Notes: generated from the letters alone by a model not told the origin. Counted from the stretch's first letter, positions 10,513 to 22,131 are shown. The stretch: 64,000 nt of DNA from Leishmania mexicana MHOM/GT/2001/U1103 (GCF_000234665.1 NC_018315.1:457047-521046), one strand, 5' to 3'. Translations and numbers: made by a program.

Positions 10513-11064
10513 ATGCCGGTGGAAATTGCGAACAGCGACGATGTGGACTTCTCGCAGTACTGCGTACTGCAGAGCAATGACCATCCACCTGTAGAGTTCA
10601 AGGTGTCGCTCGAGTCGGCCAAGATGTCGGGGCTGCTCAGGGACATGCTGGAAGATCAGGAGGGCAACGAGGCGATCATCCCCATTCCGAACGTGTCAGG
10701 GCAGACGCTCCGGCTCGTGCTAGAGTACATGGAGTATCACTGCGGCAACCCAGCGCAGCCCATTGAGAAGCCACTGAAGACGACGATTGAGTCACTTGTG
10801 TGCGAGTGGGACAGCAACTTCCTCTTCAACCAGCTCCTCAAGAACCACGACGAGAAGCAGCACGAGGTGCTCATCGACGTCATCATGGCGGCGAACTTTC
10901 TGAACGTGCGCGACTTGCTTGATTTGACGTGCGCCTGCGTTGCGAGCATGATACGTGGCAAGACGGCGGAGCAGATACGCGAGCTGTTCAACATCGAGAA
11001 TGATTTCACCCCAGAGGAGGAAGAGAAGATTCGTGAGGAGAACCGCTGGTGCGAGGAGTCCTAG
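10513..11064 (+). CDS. SKP1: SKP1, core subunit of SCF ubiquitin ligase
   Basis: 183 residues. SKP1 links F-box proteins to cullin-1 in SCF E3 ligases. The N-terminal part is the BTB/POZ-like fold: VEFKVSLESAKMSGLLRDML, a short acidic loop, then IPIPNVSGQTLRLVLEYMEYH. After a linker comes the diagnostic block LIDVIMAANFLNVRDLLDLTCACVASMIRGKTAEQIRELFNI, here split as LIDVIMAANFLNVRDLLDLT and CACVASMIRGKTAEQIRELF. It ends with FTPEEEEKIREENRWCEES, matching the canonical SKP1 ending 'EEE..(I/V)R.EN.WCE'. The F-box-binding helices are complete. Length is slightly above human SKP1 (163 aa), mostly from the N-terminus and linker. The start ATG lies 55 nt after a predicted splice acceptor. Identification is secure. 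Confidence 0.95.
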   Translation: MPVEIANSDDVDFSQYCVLQSNDHPPVEFKVSLESAKMSGLLRDMLEDQEGNEAIIPIPNVSGQTLRLVLEYMEYHCGNPAQPIEKPLKTTIESLVCEWDSNFLFNQLLKNHDEKQHEVLIDVIMAANFLNVRDLLDLTCACVASMIRGKTAEQIRELFNIENDFTPEEEEKIREENRWCEES

Positions 11065-12444
11065 AATCGTCAAGTGAGGCTGATCGCGTAACGTGCTGGG
11101 CCTGCATGCACTTGGGTGTCTCCGTGCGTATGTGTGCCCGCTCTTTCCGTTGCCTCCGCCTGCTCTCTCTCTCTCGCCTCTTCCTTCCACACCAGCTGTA
11201 CAGTAGTGCCTGCTCCCGTCAACCCTCCCCATCCCCTTCTTCCCGTGTCGATGTGACACCAGTGAAGTGCTGGTGTGTGTGTGTGTGCGTATGTGAGCTC
11301 TTCTTGTCACTGTTTTGCATGACTTCCACCGAGGGCATGGCCCGAGAGAGAGAGGGGGGGCCGGGCCCACCGACACCCACACACCACACACCACCACCAC
11401 TACTGACATTGTGCACGTGCTCGCACACACAAAGAGAGGAGGAGAGGCACGATAAGTAAGCGGACTCCGTTGTTGCGTCTGACTCATGCGTGCTTGTGGT
11501 GTGTGTGTGTGTGTACTGGTCGAAGGACTTGGCTGTTGGTGGGGTGTCACTCCCCGGTGTGATGCATGGTCGTAACACTCACATAGAGGGACATCAAGCG
11601 GGGCCCGAAAGGCTGGACCAATACGAAGGAGACGGAGGCGTTTCCTTTTCGCGTTGGGAGGGGATGTGTGGAGTGAGGGAGACGTGCGGTGTGCTCGCTG
11701 ATGTGCAGCTCATCACCTCTCTCGGCCTGAAGATGTTTTATGCTTGCCTCACCGCACCCCAGCCCAGCCGCCTCTTCCTTGGATGCATCCCTCCCGTTCC
11801 TCGTTGCCGTTCCCCCTCTGATGGACTGATTTCTGGCCTCTTTGCCGCATGCGTCGTCGTCCTGCGCTTGGGTGTACGTGTGCGCTTGTGTGGGGTCCGT
11901 CTGGCTGGGTCGCTGCCTGAGTTTTGCTTCAGCGCTTGCGAGCGTGAGTGGGGTGATGACGACTCGGTGTTTTGTTTACCGTCCTCGGCCATCTCTCTCC
12001 CCTTCTCTTGCGCGTGTGAGTGCCTGTGTGTGTGCGTGTGTGTCGGCGTTTTCTTTTATTTTCGAATTTTGTTTACTTCGTCCTTTGTTCTCCTCCCCTT
12101 TTTCCTTCTCTCAGTCTTGCGCGGTGGCGGTACTGGGTGGTGTTGTGGTGGAGTGGCACTGTCTGCTTGCTGCTGTGGCTGTCGTCGGGTGTCGTGGCCC
12201 AGGGAGGTGCGTGCAGATGCGGATCCGGAGAGGCATGTAGGCGAGTAGCACTGCACGCGCTTTTCTTGTGGTGGTCGTGGTGTGCGCCAACATGTTCGGC
12301 AGTGCCATTGGCTGAGTGTCCTCTTCCTCCCTCTCCCTCTCTGTTGCTTTTCTCCTCACGAGTGGGGTCGGGGGAGGGGGGAAGGGGAAGAGTTGCCGTC
12401 CGCAACGGCCGTCGGGTAACATGTTGCCATGCCATTGCGCACGG

Positions 12445-12445
<1 letters not shown>

Positions 12446-12484
<39 letters not shown>

Positions 12485-12496
12485 CATGCATGCATG
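12446..12496. repeat. (AC)18 microsatellite followed by (ATGC)n
   Basis: Perfect AC dinucleotide run at 12446-12481, directly followed by four CATG units to 12496. It is unique DNA lying about 260 bp left of the repeated block. Confidence 0.95.
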
Positions 12497-12695
12497 AAGA
12501 CACAGCGACCCGCTTCCCTCTTTGTGTCGCAGAGGACGGCGAGGGAGGCCGGTAATGCGCGCTGAGGGAATATCTTTCGCCGCTAGCGATGATAGCGGCA
12601 GTGCCGCAACAAGCACTGTTTTTTCCTGAAGTGCTCTCTTCGACTCGTGCGACTCGCGTCGGCCCCCCGTGCGAAGCCCTCTTCTTCCTCAACCT

Positions 12696-12757
12696 CGTAT
12701 ATCTATATGTATATATATGCCTATATATAGATGTGTGTGTGTGTGTGTGTGTGTGTG
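12696..12757. repeat. TA-rich tract and (GT)n microsatellite at the left breakpoint of the repeat block
   Basis: TATATCTATATGTATATATA-type sequence at about 12696-12730 runs into a GT run at 12732-12757. The duplicated block begins at 12759. AT-rich and dinucleotide DNA of this kind is often fragile, so it may have taken part in the rearrangement. Confidence 0.85.
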
Positions 12758-15700
12758 AGTGCGCGCATGGACAGGGTCTGCCACGCGCTCCGTCTTCCTA
12801 TGTTACAGTCGTTCTGGCTGTCGCCGTTGCCGTGATGCTCTCTCAACCCTTCCCGATCACTGCCTCTCGCATGCCTTGAATGGGCTGCGCCGGAGGCGAC
12901 GGCTCGACCTTCAGAGGAGGGGCGGAGGACTTGCCCTTCGAGTCGTGGCGCTGTGCGGATCAGGGGAAGCCCCCTCAGAACGGGTCTTGACAGAGCATGG
13001 GACGCGCACTTCACTGCACCAAACGCGGACGCACAGGTGCGCGTACGGGTGATGAGCGATGAGGGCAAGGGTGCCCAAGGCAAAGAGGAGGAGAGGGCAC
13101 CGAGGGGTCTGCGGGGATCCGGAAACGCGACTGAGCGGCCGGCGCGTCGCACACACGAGCAGGCACGCAGGCGCGCGGCCACACGCGGACACCCACGTGC
13201 GACATGCGCACATGCGTGTAGACGGGCCGAGACGAGTTTTTCATCCTTTGTCTTCCGTCTTTTCGTGTCTTCAACGCGTGTTTTCTCCGGATCAGTAAAC
13301 GCCAATGCGCCAGCACAGCACACCGAAGAACGAAGTAGGAGCGCGGGTGGGAGGGCGAGCGAGGCAACGCTCCCCCCAACCCTCCCACCTCCTTCCTCCA
13401 CCTCCTGCTTCCACGGGGAGACGGAGGATCGCGTCTTGCCTTCTTGCTCTTCTCTTGACGGGGCAGCTCATCTTCATGGGAATACGTGTGCGTGGACATC
13501 TTTTCACCTCTCGCTTCCTCTTCGCGGCTCGGTGCAGCGCGCTCTGTGGAGGAGGAGGAGGAGGATGGGGGGCAGGGAAGGGTTGATGGCGGGAGAGGTG
13601 GGCGCGGGCACCGCCCGTTGCGTGCACCCCCCCACCGCCCCAAACTGCCTACGTCCCCTTTGCGTCTGCCGCGAGCATATGCTGGTGCCTGCAGCCCCGT
13701 CTTTCCTTCTCGACAGCACGGCCACCTTTCTTGCTACACCCTTTCTTCCTCCCCAACTCTTTCTCTACTGCCTGCCCACTGACATCCCGCCTTCTGCTAC
13801 CTGGCTCCGCGCGCCGGGTTCGCGACTCTCCCCCGGTGGCGCATCACACGTCCCTCGCCTCCTCCTCCATCGTGTTCTCGCACACCACCGACGCCCACGC
13901 TTGGCATTCTCACGGCGTTATTGGTGCAGCACACACACAGCCTCTTGAGGGAACACATCGTCGTGCGTCCGCTCCGGACTGGCTCTCTCCCTTCTCCTCC
14001 GCCTTCATGTGTTAGTAGGCACTTGGTATCTCACCACCCACTCGATCGCGTTGGAAGGTAGCACAGCGGTAAACAGAGCTCACGGCTGTCCACGGTGGTT
14101 GCCGTCGTGCACACGCACAGCAAATCGGTTTGCCTCACTCGTGTCGCCGCTGCCGCCTCCTCCCTCTCCCTCTCTCTCTCCACGGTGCCCCGCAGCCCTC
14201 TCCGTCTGGTAATCCTCGCGCCGCTGCTTTTCTTTTTCTTTATATTCTCCGCTCGTGCCTCAACTAAACCACTTTCACAGTTGCGGGGGTGCTAGCGGGT
14301 GCCACCACCGTCCCCGTTTCTCGGGGAGAGACTCTGTGAAGCACGCTCCACCCTTGCTCATCTCTTTATTTTTCCTTTTGTTTGCTGTGCCCTGTAAGCA
14401 CGATAACGTGTTTCTCCGATAACCCCTCCACGAGGCGTTGGCGCCTGTGCGCTGCTGCTGTCGGTTACATCCTTTCTATATTTGGGGCATCCCTTTTTTT
14501 TTCGCGTCCGTCGAGTGCACGCCTGTCGACTCGGTCGGCGCGAGGAGGGGGTCTGCCGTTGCTTGTGTCTTGTGCTGCTCTTCTTCTTCGCCGTTGTCCC
14601 CCTCCCCAAAGGAAACATTATCTACGTTGCTTTTCGTGTTTTCTCGCTCTCGTTTCTCCATCCGCGTCTGCTCGCGACACGGCGGTGTTGGCTGTTGTCG
14701 GCCTGTCGAACGCGGTGCAACCAAGACATTCCCCCCACTCCACGCGGTGCTTGTCTGCGCTGACCACTCACTCTTGCCGGCCCTCTCGTCTCTTTGCCCG
14801 GATTTTGATTGGCTGCTTGTGGTGTGTGAACGAGCGGTTTTGCGACGGCGCGCGTGTTTCGCTCTTTGGCCCCCCTTTTTCGGCTCTTCTCGTGAGTGTG
14901 TGGCTGTGACGTTCCGTGTGCGCGTGAGTCCCCTCCCGCCCTCTTCCCTTCAGTCTGTGGCGCGGCGAAGAACGCAACTTCAACGTGCGATACCGCTCCA
15001 TCCAGAGGCGCGAAGGGAGCGGAGTGGCACAGCGGAGGCCAGCGCGCGCACGGACGGTCAGCGCTGCTACCACCCACTGCGGACGCGCCCACTGGCTCGC
15101 CTGCGTGCAGAACTACCCTAGAGCGTCGTCACCTGCGGAGACACAGCCTTTTTCTCCCTATCAGGATAGCGGCTGGCGGTGCAACATCGCTTGTGACGCA
15201 GAGCGAGCGGATCCATACGCCTCCTCGTGTAGTTCAAGCGCGATCAGGATCTTTTTCTGTACCGGGCGAGTGTGTGCTCGTCGGCAGAGTTGTAGCCGTA
15301 TAAGCTGTCGGCATACTTCCCGGCACTCACCGGGAGACGTGCAGGGCGCGTTGAGCGACGGCGCCAAAGAGAACGAGGCACGCAGCAGGCTCAGGCAGAG
15401 GCTGGGCGCTGTAACGGTGACGCATCCGCCGAACGGGGAGCGAGAGAAGGGGAGGCAGTGCATCGACGCGAGAGGGACTACACATCTGCAATCGGCGGCA
15501 CGTCAAGGAGGTGGAGGTGGTTACTGCCAAGCCCTCGCAACTCCCTCCCCCATTCCCCCAGACGCAGCGGCGCCGATACGCTATAGTGTGCAGTGCAGGG
15601 AGCAAAGGCAGCTTGGCGTGTGCTCTTCTGTTGCGGCACTCGTGCTGCCGTCTTTGCTGCCGCACCCCCGCCACCCCGCTCTCTCTATCCCTTGCCATCC

Positions 15701-16551
15701 ACCTGTATCTGCCCATCTCGCACACGTTTTTAGGGTGCGCTCTCGGGTCAGTCCTTGCAATCGGTTGTTGTTGCAACAGTGCAGGGCGCCCCATATATAT
15801 ATTTATCGTTTATTTAGCCTCTCCGGCTGTCCGTGATCGACACAGATCGGCGCCTGTGCCTTTCCTGGGAGGCGTCCCCTCCCTTCCCCAGCGTGTGCCT
15901 CCGTGTTTGCTTGCTTCCGTGACTCCTTCGCTTCTCCCTTGTGCTCTGTGTGCTCCTCTTCAAGTGGCGTGCTCTGCCTTTGGTCGCGGTTGCTGTCTCG
16001 ATTTTTATGTTTTCCTTTCTAGCGTGAGGGACCGTTCTTATATTCCCGCCTCCCCTCTGCCTCTGAGCTCCGTGCGTGCGTGCGTCTGTCCTTCTCTGTG
16101 TGTGTGCTGTGTCGTGCAAGGCGGTGAGCGCTTTCCCCCCGGAGGCGTAGACGGTACTGCCGACCGCTTTCGTTGCCCTTGTGGTCCAGCTGCGTTCTTG
16201 TGGCTTTTTGTGCTCCTGCTTCTCCTGGCTCTGCGTTGACACCTTGCACACACGCACAGACGCGCCCGCTGCATCACGTGCTCCTCCTTGTGCCCGCCCC
16301 CGCCTCTCCTTCCTCCGCCCTCTTCTGTCTGTGTCTGTGTGTGTGTGTGTGTCTGTGTGACCGTCGATTCTCTTTCCTTCTCTCGCGTCTTCCGTTGACC
16401 GCGGATATTTTCTGCGCTTTTGCCGCTCCCTCTTTCTCTGGATATTTCGTGTGGCGCGTACACGCCTGGCGGCACCCCGTTCTCTTCTCTGCTATCCCCA
16501 CGCTTGCCTCCGTTGTGTGGCGTGCCGACTTCAGCGCTTCTTCAGCGTTCG

Positions 16552-16654
16552 AACCTCCGCCACATCGCCGCCGTCCCCCCCCCTCCCCCCCACCGGCCCT
16601 CGGCCCTCTCACGCAACTCTCCCTGTGTGCGTCGTGTGTGCCGTGCACGCACAG
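16552..16654 (+). promoter_or_regulatory. Predicted spliced-leader acceptor for ABCA-alpha
   Basis: A long C/T tract (about 16552-16630, with C7 and C8 runs) precedes GCACGCACAG with AG at 16653-16654. Further AGs follow at 16683-16684 and 16760-16761. The same arrangement occurs in copy 2 (AG at 36394-36395). Confidence 0.4.
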
Positions 16655-16796
16655 TCTTCCTCTCCCTCTTCGGATTTGTGCTAGTTGGCTTATTGGGGGC
16701 GTTGTGCGCGCTGCCCTTTCCTGCCCTTTCCTGCTGTTCCTCCCCTGGTGCGGCTCGGCAGTGTGCCGCTAGGAACGGGCTGAGCTGTACGCGGTA

Positions 16797-16819
16797 GTGT
16801 GTGTGTGTGTGTGTGTGTG
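16797..16819. repeat. (GT)n microsatellite upstream of ABCA-alpha
   Basis: 23-nt GT run. The copy-2 equivalent at 36538-36562 is 25 nt, a one-unit slippage difference. Confidence 0.9.
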
Positions 16820-16970
16820 ATCAGTGCAGCACGTCGGCACGCGCTCGTAGCGTGCCAGGGAGAGAGCCGAAAGGCGCGCAGGCGGACGGTAAAAGCCGTC
16901 GGTGACCAGAACCCTCGCGCGTGGCGCAGTGGCAAAGCACGCCACCTCGTGCGAGGTGCAGCTGGAGGTG

Positions 16971-19900
16971 ATGGGCACCGGAGACAAGAAGACGCATGGC
17001 GACAGCGCCGCCTCAGTGACGTCGACCTCGCCTTCTCCGATGAGTACTCGTGAGACGGTGCTGCTCGATGGCGCGGACAACTCGCAGGGCAACTGTGCGG
17101 TGCAGCAGCCCCAGGAGGACACGTTTCTGAGGCTGCTCAATAATGGAGGGGCCCAGAGCGGATTGACCAGCGATGCGCAGCGCAACCCGAGAGGCGATGA
17201 GGTCGAACTGAAGGACCTGAACGAGGTCGACAGGAGCGGCGTCGGCGTCGGAGATGATCCGCACATAGGCAGTTTCTCACGAAGCTCCGGCAATGCCCTA
17301 GATGACGGCAAATACAGGTACGATGTCTACGCGCCCGCTGGCGAGGGGGAGCGCCGCTCGGAAACGTCCACCTCACTGCGAAGTGACTGCAGCAGCTTCT
17401 GCTTTCAGCTTGGTGTAACGGTGAAACGGATGCTCATCCTGCAGTCCCGCAACCCCTTGTCGTGGGCGTGCGAGCTCATCACGCCGATTTTCTTTCTTGT
17501 CGGCTCCATCATCGTGTGGGCCGTCATCACGAAGACCTTCGTCCCTGCCTCTGACTACTTCAGCGTGGCGGGATTGTCGACGACGAATAGGGTGATGATG
17601 CGGGCGGCGAGCATGATGTGCTACAACGCGACGCTCTCCGGCGGTGCCCCGTTCGGGGGCTTACTAGAGTGTCGCGAGTTCCTTGAGATATTTTCTCCGG
17701 TGAGGCTGTTGTGCGCTGAGAACAACCTCGCCGGCCCACCGGTTGGCCTCTGCGTGTCGGAGGACTTTGCTCGGAGCTCGTATGGAACGATGCGCCGCTA
17801 CGTGACACATAACACGACCCGTGTGCCGGCCCTGGACGAGATGATCGCGCTGCAGTGGGCATGGCGCCTCCTGTACCACTGGAGTGGTGTCTCGGTGGAC
17901 CGTTTCCAGACGGTGGACTCCGCCATGCTATCCTCCGGCACCCTCTACTTTGCGCCGCAGTCCTCTGAGACGGATGGGCTCGTCGAGTCCTTCCGCAGGA
18001 CCTCCGTTTTTTTCCCGTACGTCTACGGTGGCACCTTCGCGACAGTGGCGGAGGCGGAGGCGAGGGTGCAGAACCGCACCTGGCGCGACCCGCCCATCTG
18101 GGGCATCGTTGAAGTGAGCAACTTGACGGCGGACAACTTCAACGTGGCCATTCGCCTGAACTCCACGGCGCTGCCACCAACGAAATGGATATTGGCACGC
18201 TACTACGTTGGTGGCGTGGCGATGCAGGGGCCGGCCATGTACATCCTCTCCGGCTTCACAACGCTGCAGCAGGCGGTGTACAACTTCTTCCTGGGAGATG
18301 TGGTCCGTACGGCAAGCACGCCGCAAATGGTGGTGCTGATGCTTCCCGCGCCGACACGCGGCTACGAGGATGATCCGTTTGTCGCTTACGGCGGGCGGTT
18401 TGTGCCCCTTATCCTCGTGCTCGGCTTCCTGTACCCGGTGTCGCAGCTGACAAAGCGTATTGTGCTGGAGAAGGAGCTGCGCTTGCGGGAGGCGATGCTG
18501 ATCATGGGGCTGTCTGAGGTGGTCATGTACACGGCGTGGTTCTTGATCTACGTGGTGCAGTACGCGGCCGTCTCGCTCATCATGGCGATTCTGCTGCGGG
18601 CAGCGTACTTGGCGAAGTCGAACTTCGGCATTGTCTTTTTCCTGCTCTTCGTTTTCTCACTTTCCATCATCACGTTGTCGGGGCTCATGGCGGTGTTCTT
18701 CAACAGGGCGCGCCTGTCGGCGATCCTGGCGCCGCTGATTTACTTCGCCTTGGCGGCCCCGCTCTTTACGGTGCAGAACTTGCAGGGCCCCGCGCTGATT
18801 GGCCTCTCTTTTCTCTCGCCATCCGGCCTCGCTGTCGGCGTTACGATCCTCTTCTCGCACGAGCTGAGCGGCGGCATGGCGGGCTCCGACTTGACCTACT
18901 TCCGCGACTCGCCGAAAATGCTTACGGTGATGATCATCTTGTTTGTGGACTTCCTCATCTACTTGGCGCTGATGCTGTACCTGGACGCGGTCATGCCGAA
19001 GCAGTGGGGTACGCGCAAGCACCCGCTCTTCTTCATCGAGCCGGTGCGGTGGTGCTGCGGGTCGAGGGCGCGCGCGCTGGATGGCGGTGCCGACGGGCGC
19101 GCCGAGGATGGTGTGTTCGAGGAGATTGCAGAAGGCGGCGCCGACTACGCGGTTTGCATCAACGGGCTGCGCAAGGAGTACTCGCGCGGCGGCAAGACGT
19201 TCGTTGCGGTGAACAACCTGTACTGGGGGATGCACGAGGGCGAGATCTCTGTGCTGCTGGGGCACAACGGCGCCGGCAAGACGACGTTGCTGAACATGAT
19301 GACGGGGATGGTGGAGCCGGACGCGGGCGACTGCTACGTCTACGGCTACTCTGTCCGAAACGAGCTAGAGAGGGTGCGGCAGCAGATCGGGTACTGCCCG
19401 CAGCACAACATCCTGTGGCCGAACATGACGTGCTACGAGCACCTTTGGTACTACGCTGCGTTGAAGGGCTTGCGGGGTGCTGCCCAGGAGGAGGCGATCT
19501 CGCGCATGCTCGCCGGCGTCGGCCTGCAGGATAAGCGCGATTACTGCTCAAAGATGCTGTCGGGTGGGCAGAAGCGGAAGCTGTCGGTTGCGGTTGCGTT
19601 TGTTGGCGGCAGCCGTCTTGTGTTCCTCGACGAGCCGACTGCCGGGATGGATGTTGGCGCGCGGCGACACACGTGGACCCTGCTGCGTGCCATGGCCAAG
19701 TACCACACCATCCTTCTGACCACGCACTTCATGGACGAGGCGGATCTGCTGGGCGATTCCGTTGCCATCATGAGCCAGGGCCGCCTGCAGTGCGCGGGCA
19801 GCAACATGTTCCTGAAGGCCAGGCTCGGGGTTGGCTACGTGCTCACCCTCTCCGTCGTTGCCCATGTTGATCGGATGACCATTGCCGGCATGGTGAGGGA

Positions 19901-22031
19901 GCACGTGCCGTCAGCGACGCGGCTCGGGTCCGGCGCGGGGGAGATGGCCTTCCGGCTTCCCATGAAGACCAAGGCAGCGTTCCCCACCCTGCTCGCCGAG
20001 ATCGAGAGCCGCGGCTCGCAGCTTGGCGTCAACGCCTACAGTGTCTCTGCCACGACGCTGGAGGAGATTTTCATTCAAATTGCGCAGCAGGAGGAGGCCA
20101 AGGAGGAGATGGAGCGGAAGCGGGAGCGTTTGACGGCGCCGTTCGCCGGGGAGACACGGGTGTGTGACTCGGCGTCTGTGGGCCCCTTTGAAAGCCACAT
20201 GAGCGCGCTGGGCGACATCGGCACTGTGGATGCTGGCTACCAGGGACCACCGCGGCCGTCGGATGTGTGGAATGTCGGCCTCATTGCGAATGAGCTCAGT
20301 GTCCTGCACAGCCAGTTCAAGGCAATGCTGTGGAAGCGGCTCTGGAACGCCTTGCGCGACCGCCGGACGCAATTCTTCCAGATTGTGTGCCCGATGCTCT
20401 GTGTGCTGCTCGCAATGCTGCTCATGCTCATCAAGTTATTCCGGTACCCAGCCATCACGCTCTCCAGCGACCTATACGGCACAACGGTCGAGATCGACGT
20501 GGCTGGATGCGGGTCGGGGATGAACTTGAGCATACCGTTCTCGTCGAAAGCCGTTACGGTGCAGCCGCCATCCGCGACGTCCACGGCGACGCTTTCCTCC
20601 TACATGCTGGAAACGTACAACACTCACGTCGCGGAGCGGTACACCGGCATGGTGTGCTTCGAAGCGGTGAAGTTTCCGATGACGTTCAGGACGTTTAATA
20701 GGTCAGTGTCGTCCGTGATCTACAACACCTCGGGCCTGCACTCCAACGTGATTGGGCTCTACAATCTCTACAACGGCTACTACATGGCGCACCGCGGCAA
20801 TAACGCCAGTGTGATGACCACCGTCGTCCAAGCGATTCCCAAGACGAAGACCGAGGTCGAAGTCCAGGACTCCATCTACGCCCTTATCATCTCCATCGTC
20901 ATCATGATCCCGTTCACGTTCATTCCGTCCACGTTCGTGTCGTGGATTGTCAAGGAGCGGGAGTGCAAGGCGCGACATCTGCAGAACGTGTCGGGGCTCT
21001 ACTTCTCCGTCTACTGGATCACAAACTTCTTGTTTGACATCTGCTGCTACGTGGTCACGATGCTCCTCATCCTCATCGTCTTCGCTATCTTCAGCCGCGA
21101 TGAGTACATTGGCGAGAGGGCTGTCGGTGCCACCATCGTGCTGTTCCTCCTCTACGGCCTCTCCGGCGTGGCCATGGCGTACGCTGTGAGCTTCCTGTTC
21201 AAGGAGCACTCCACAGCTCAGAACGTCGTCATGCTCGCCAACTTTATCACCGGCTTCCTGCTGGTTATCTGCGTCTCGATGCTGTCTGTGTTCGAGTCGA
21301 CAAAGAAGGTGGCTAAAGTCCTACCGTGGATCTTCCGCATTGTGCCGAGCTTCTGCGTCGGCGAAGGCATCGGCAACCTCGCGGCACTGAAGTTAGAGGA
21401 GCCGTTCGGTACAACAAAGACACCGTGGTCCATGTCCGTGGTAGGCTGGCCGTGCGTGTACATGGCGGTCGGGTTGCCTTTGTACGTCTTTGTCACCCTC
21501 TTCTTAGATCACCCCGGACGGCGGCAGCGGACGCAGCGGCTCTTCTACAACTCCAACGCGGAGCCGGAGGTTGTCCAGAACGAAGACGAGGACGTCGCGG
21601 CCGAGCGCAGAAGCGTGCTCGAGAGTGAGGCGCGGCAGAGAGACCTCGTACGCGTCGAGAACCTGAGCAAGGTGTACTCAAATGGCAAGGTGGCGGTGCG
21701 CAACATCACCTTCGGCGTCCGCCCCGGCGAGGTCTTCGGCTTCCTCGGCACGAACGGTGCTGGTAAGACGACGACGATTTCGATACTTTGCCAGGAGATT
21801 CACCCGACAGCTGGCCGCGCGTCCATCTGCGGCAACGACATCGTGATGGAGAGCCGAGAAGCGCTGCGGTGCATCGGGTACTGCCCGCAGTTCGACGCAT
21901 GCCTGGACCTGCTGACGGTGGAAGAGCACCTGGAGCTGTACGCGGGCGTGCGGGCCATCTCGTACAACTGTCGCAAGCGCGTGGTGGAGGGGCTACTGGC
22001 CTTGTGCGAGCTGACGAACTACAAGCAGATG
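16971..22031 (+). CDS. ABCA-type ABC transporter alpha (copy 1), 3' end hidden in a gap
   Basis: 1687 codons are visible before the N run at 22032. The equivalent gene in copy 2 shows that about 180 residues are missing. Full-size ABCA layout, TMD1-NBD1-TMD2-NBD2. There is a Ser/Glu-rich N-terminus, TM1 near residue 160 (ITPIFFLVGSIIVWAVI), a large extracellular domain with several NxS/T sites, and a five-helix bundle before NBD1. NBD1 is complete: Walker A GHNGAGKTT at about 764, Q-loop YCPQHN, LSGGQKRKLS, LVFLDEPTAG, LLTTHFMDEAD. TMD2 and its extracellular domain follow, then NBD2 Walker A GTNGAGKTTT at about 1593 and Q-loop YCPQFD. Signature, Walker B and H-loop of NBD2 fall in the gap. 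ABCA proteins move lipids across membranes, but the substrate is unknown here. The first ATG is at 16971. Copy 2 has AAG there, so the shared Met at 17040 may be the real start. Confidence 0.9.
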
Positions 22032-22131
22032 NNNNNNNNNNNNNNNNNNNNNNNNNNNNNNNNNNNNNNNNNNNNNNNNNNNNNNNNNNNNNNNNNNNNN
22101 NNNNNNNNNNNNNNNNNNNNNNNNNNNNNNN
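22032..22131. other. Assembly gap (100 N) inside ABCA-alpha
   Basis: Exactly 100 N, the usual placeholder for unknown size. The base before it corresponds to 42447 and the base after it to 43191 in copy 2, so about 743 bp are missing. These include the end of NBD2, the stop codon and the first ~120 bp of the 3' UTR. The last four bases before the gap (22028-22031) do not match copy 2 and may be low-quality contig end. Confidence 0.97.

Larger units (their letters stand above)
11065..12758 (+). other. Intergenic region between SKP1 and the repeated block, no gene seen
   Basis: Low-complexity DNA with GT-, CA- and TA-rich microsatellites and pyrimidine tracts. Open frames on both strands have simple-repeat composition. 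The left end of the repeated block at 12759 directly follows a GT microsatellite. Confidence 0.55.
12759..16970 (+). other. Upstream region of ABCA-alpha (repeat copy 1), no convincing gene
   Basis: 4.2 kb of pyrimidine-rich, low-complexity DNA. Its larger open frames (for example 12953-13948 from a GTG, and 15511-16239) are Ser/Pro/Arg/Cys-rich. They are shared with copy 2 only because the whole block is recently duplicated. Positions 14524-15162 are the stretch absent from copy 2 at its NNN gap. Confidence 0.55.

Noticed and set aside
12953..13948. 331-codon open frame, also present at 33348-34343
   Set aside because: It starts at GTG, is Arg/Ser/Pro/Cys-rich from CT-rich DNA, and is shared only because the whole block is duplicated. 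No domain or codon bias like the real genes.
15511..16239. 242-codon open frame duplicated at 35270-35998
   Set aside because: Composition reflects pyrimidine-rich UTR DNA (Cys, Ser, Leu, Pro). It overlaps other equally long frames on both strands.
16918..16965. tRNA-like D-arm pattern (GTGGCGCAGTGGCAAAGCACGCC)
   Set aside because: No T-arm GGTTCGA-type B box or acceptor stem follows; it is duplicated with the block and lies next to the ABCA start.
18536..19534. 332-codon frame inside the ABCA genes (also 38282-39280 and 28234-29607)
   Set aside because: Arg/Gly/Ala-rich out-of-frame shadow of the GC-rich ABCA coding sequence.
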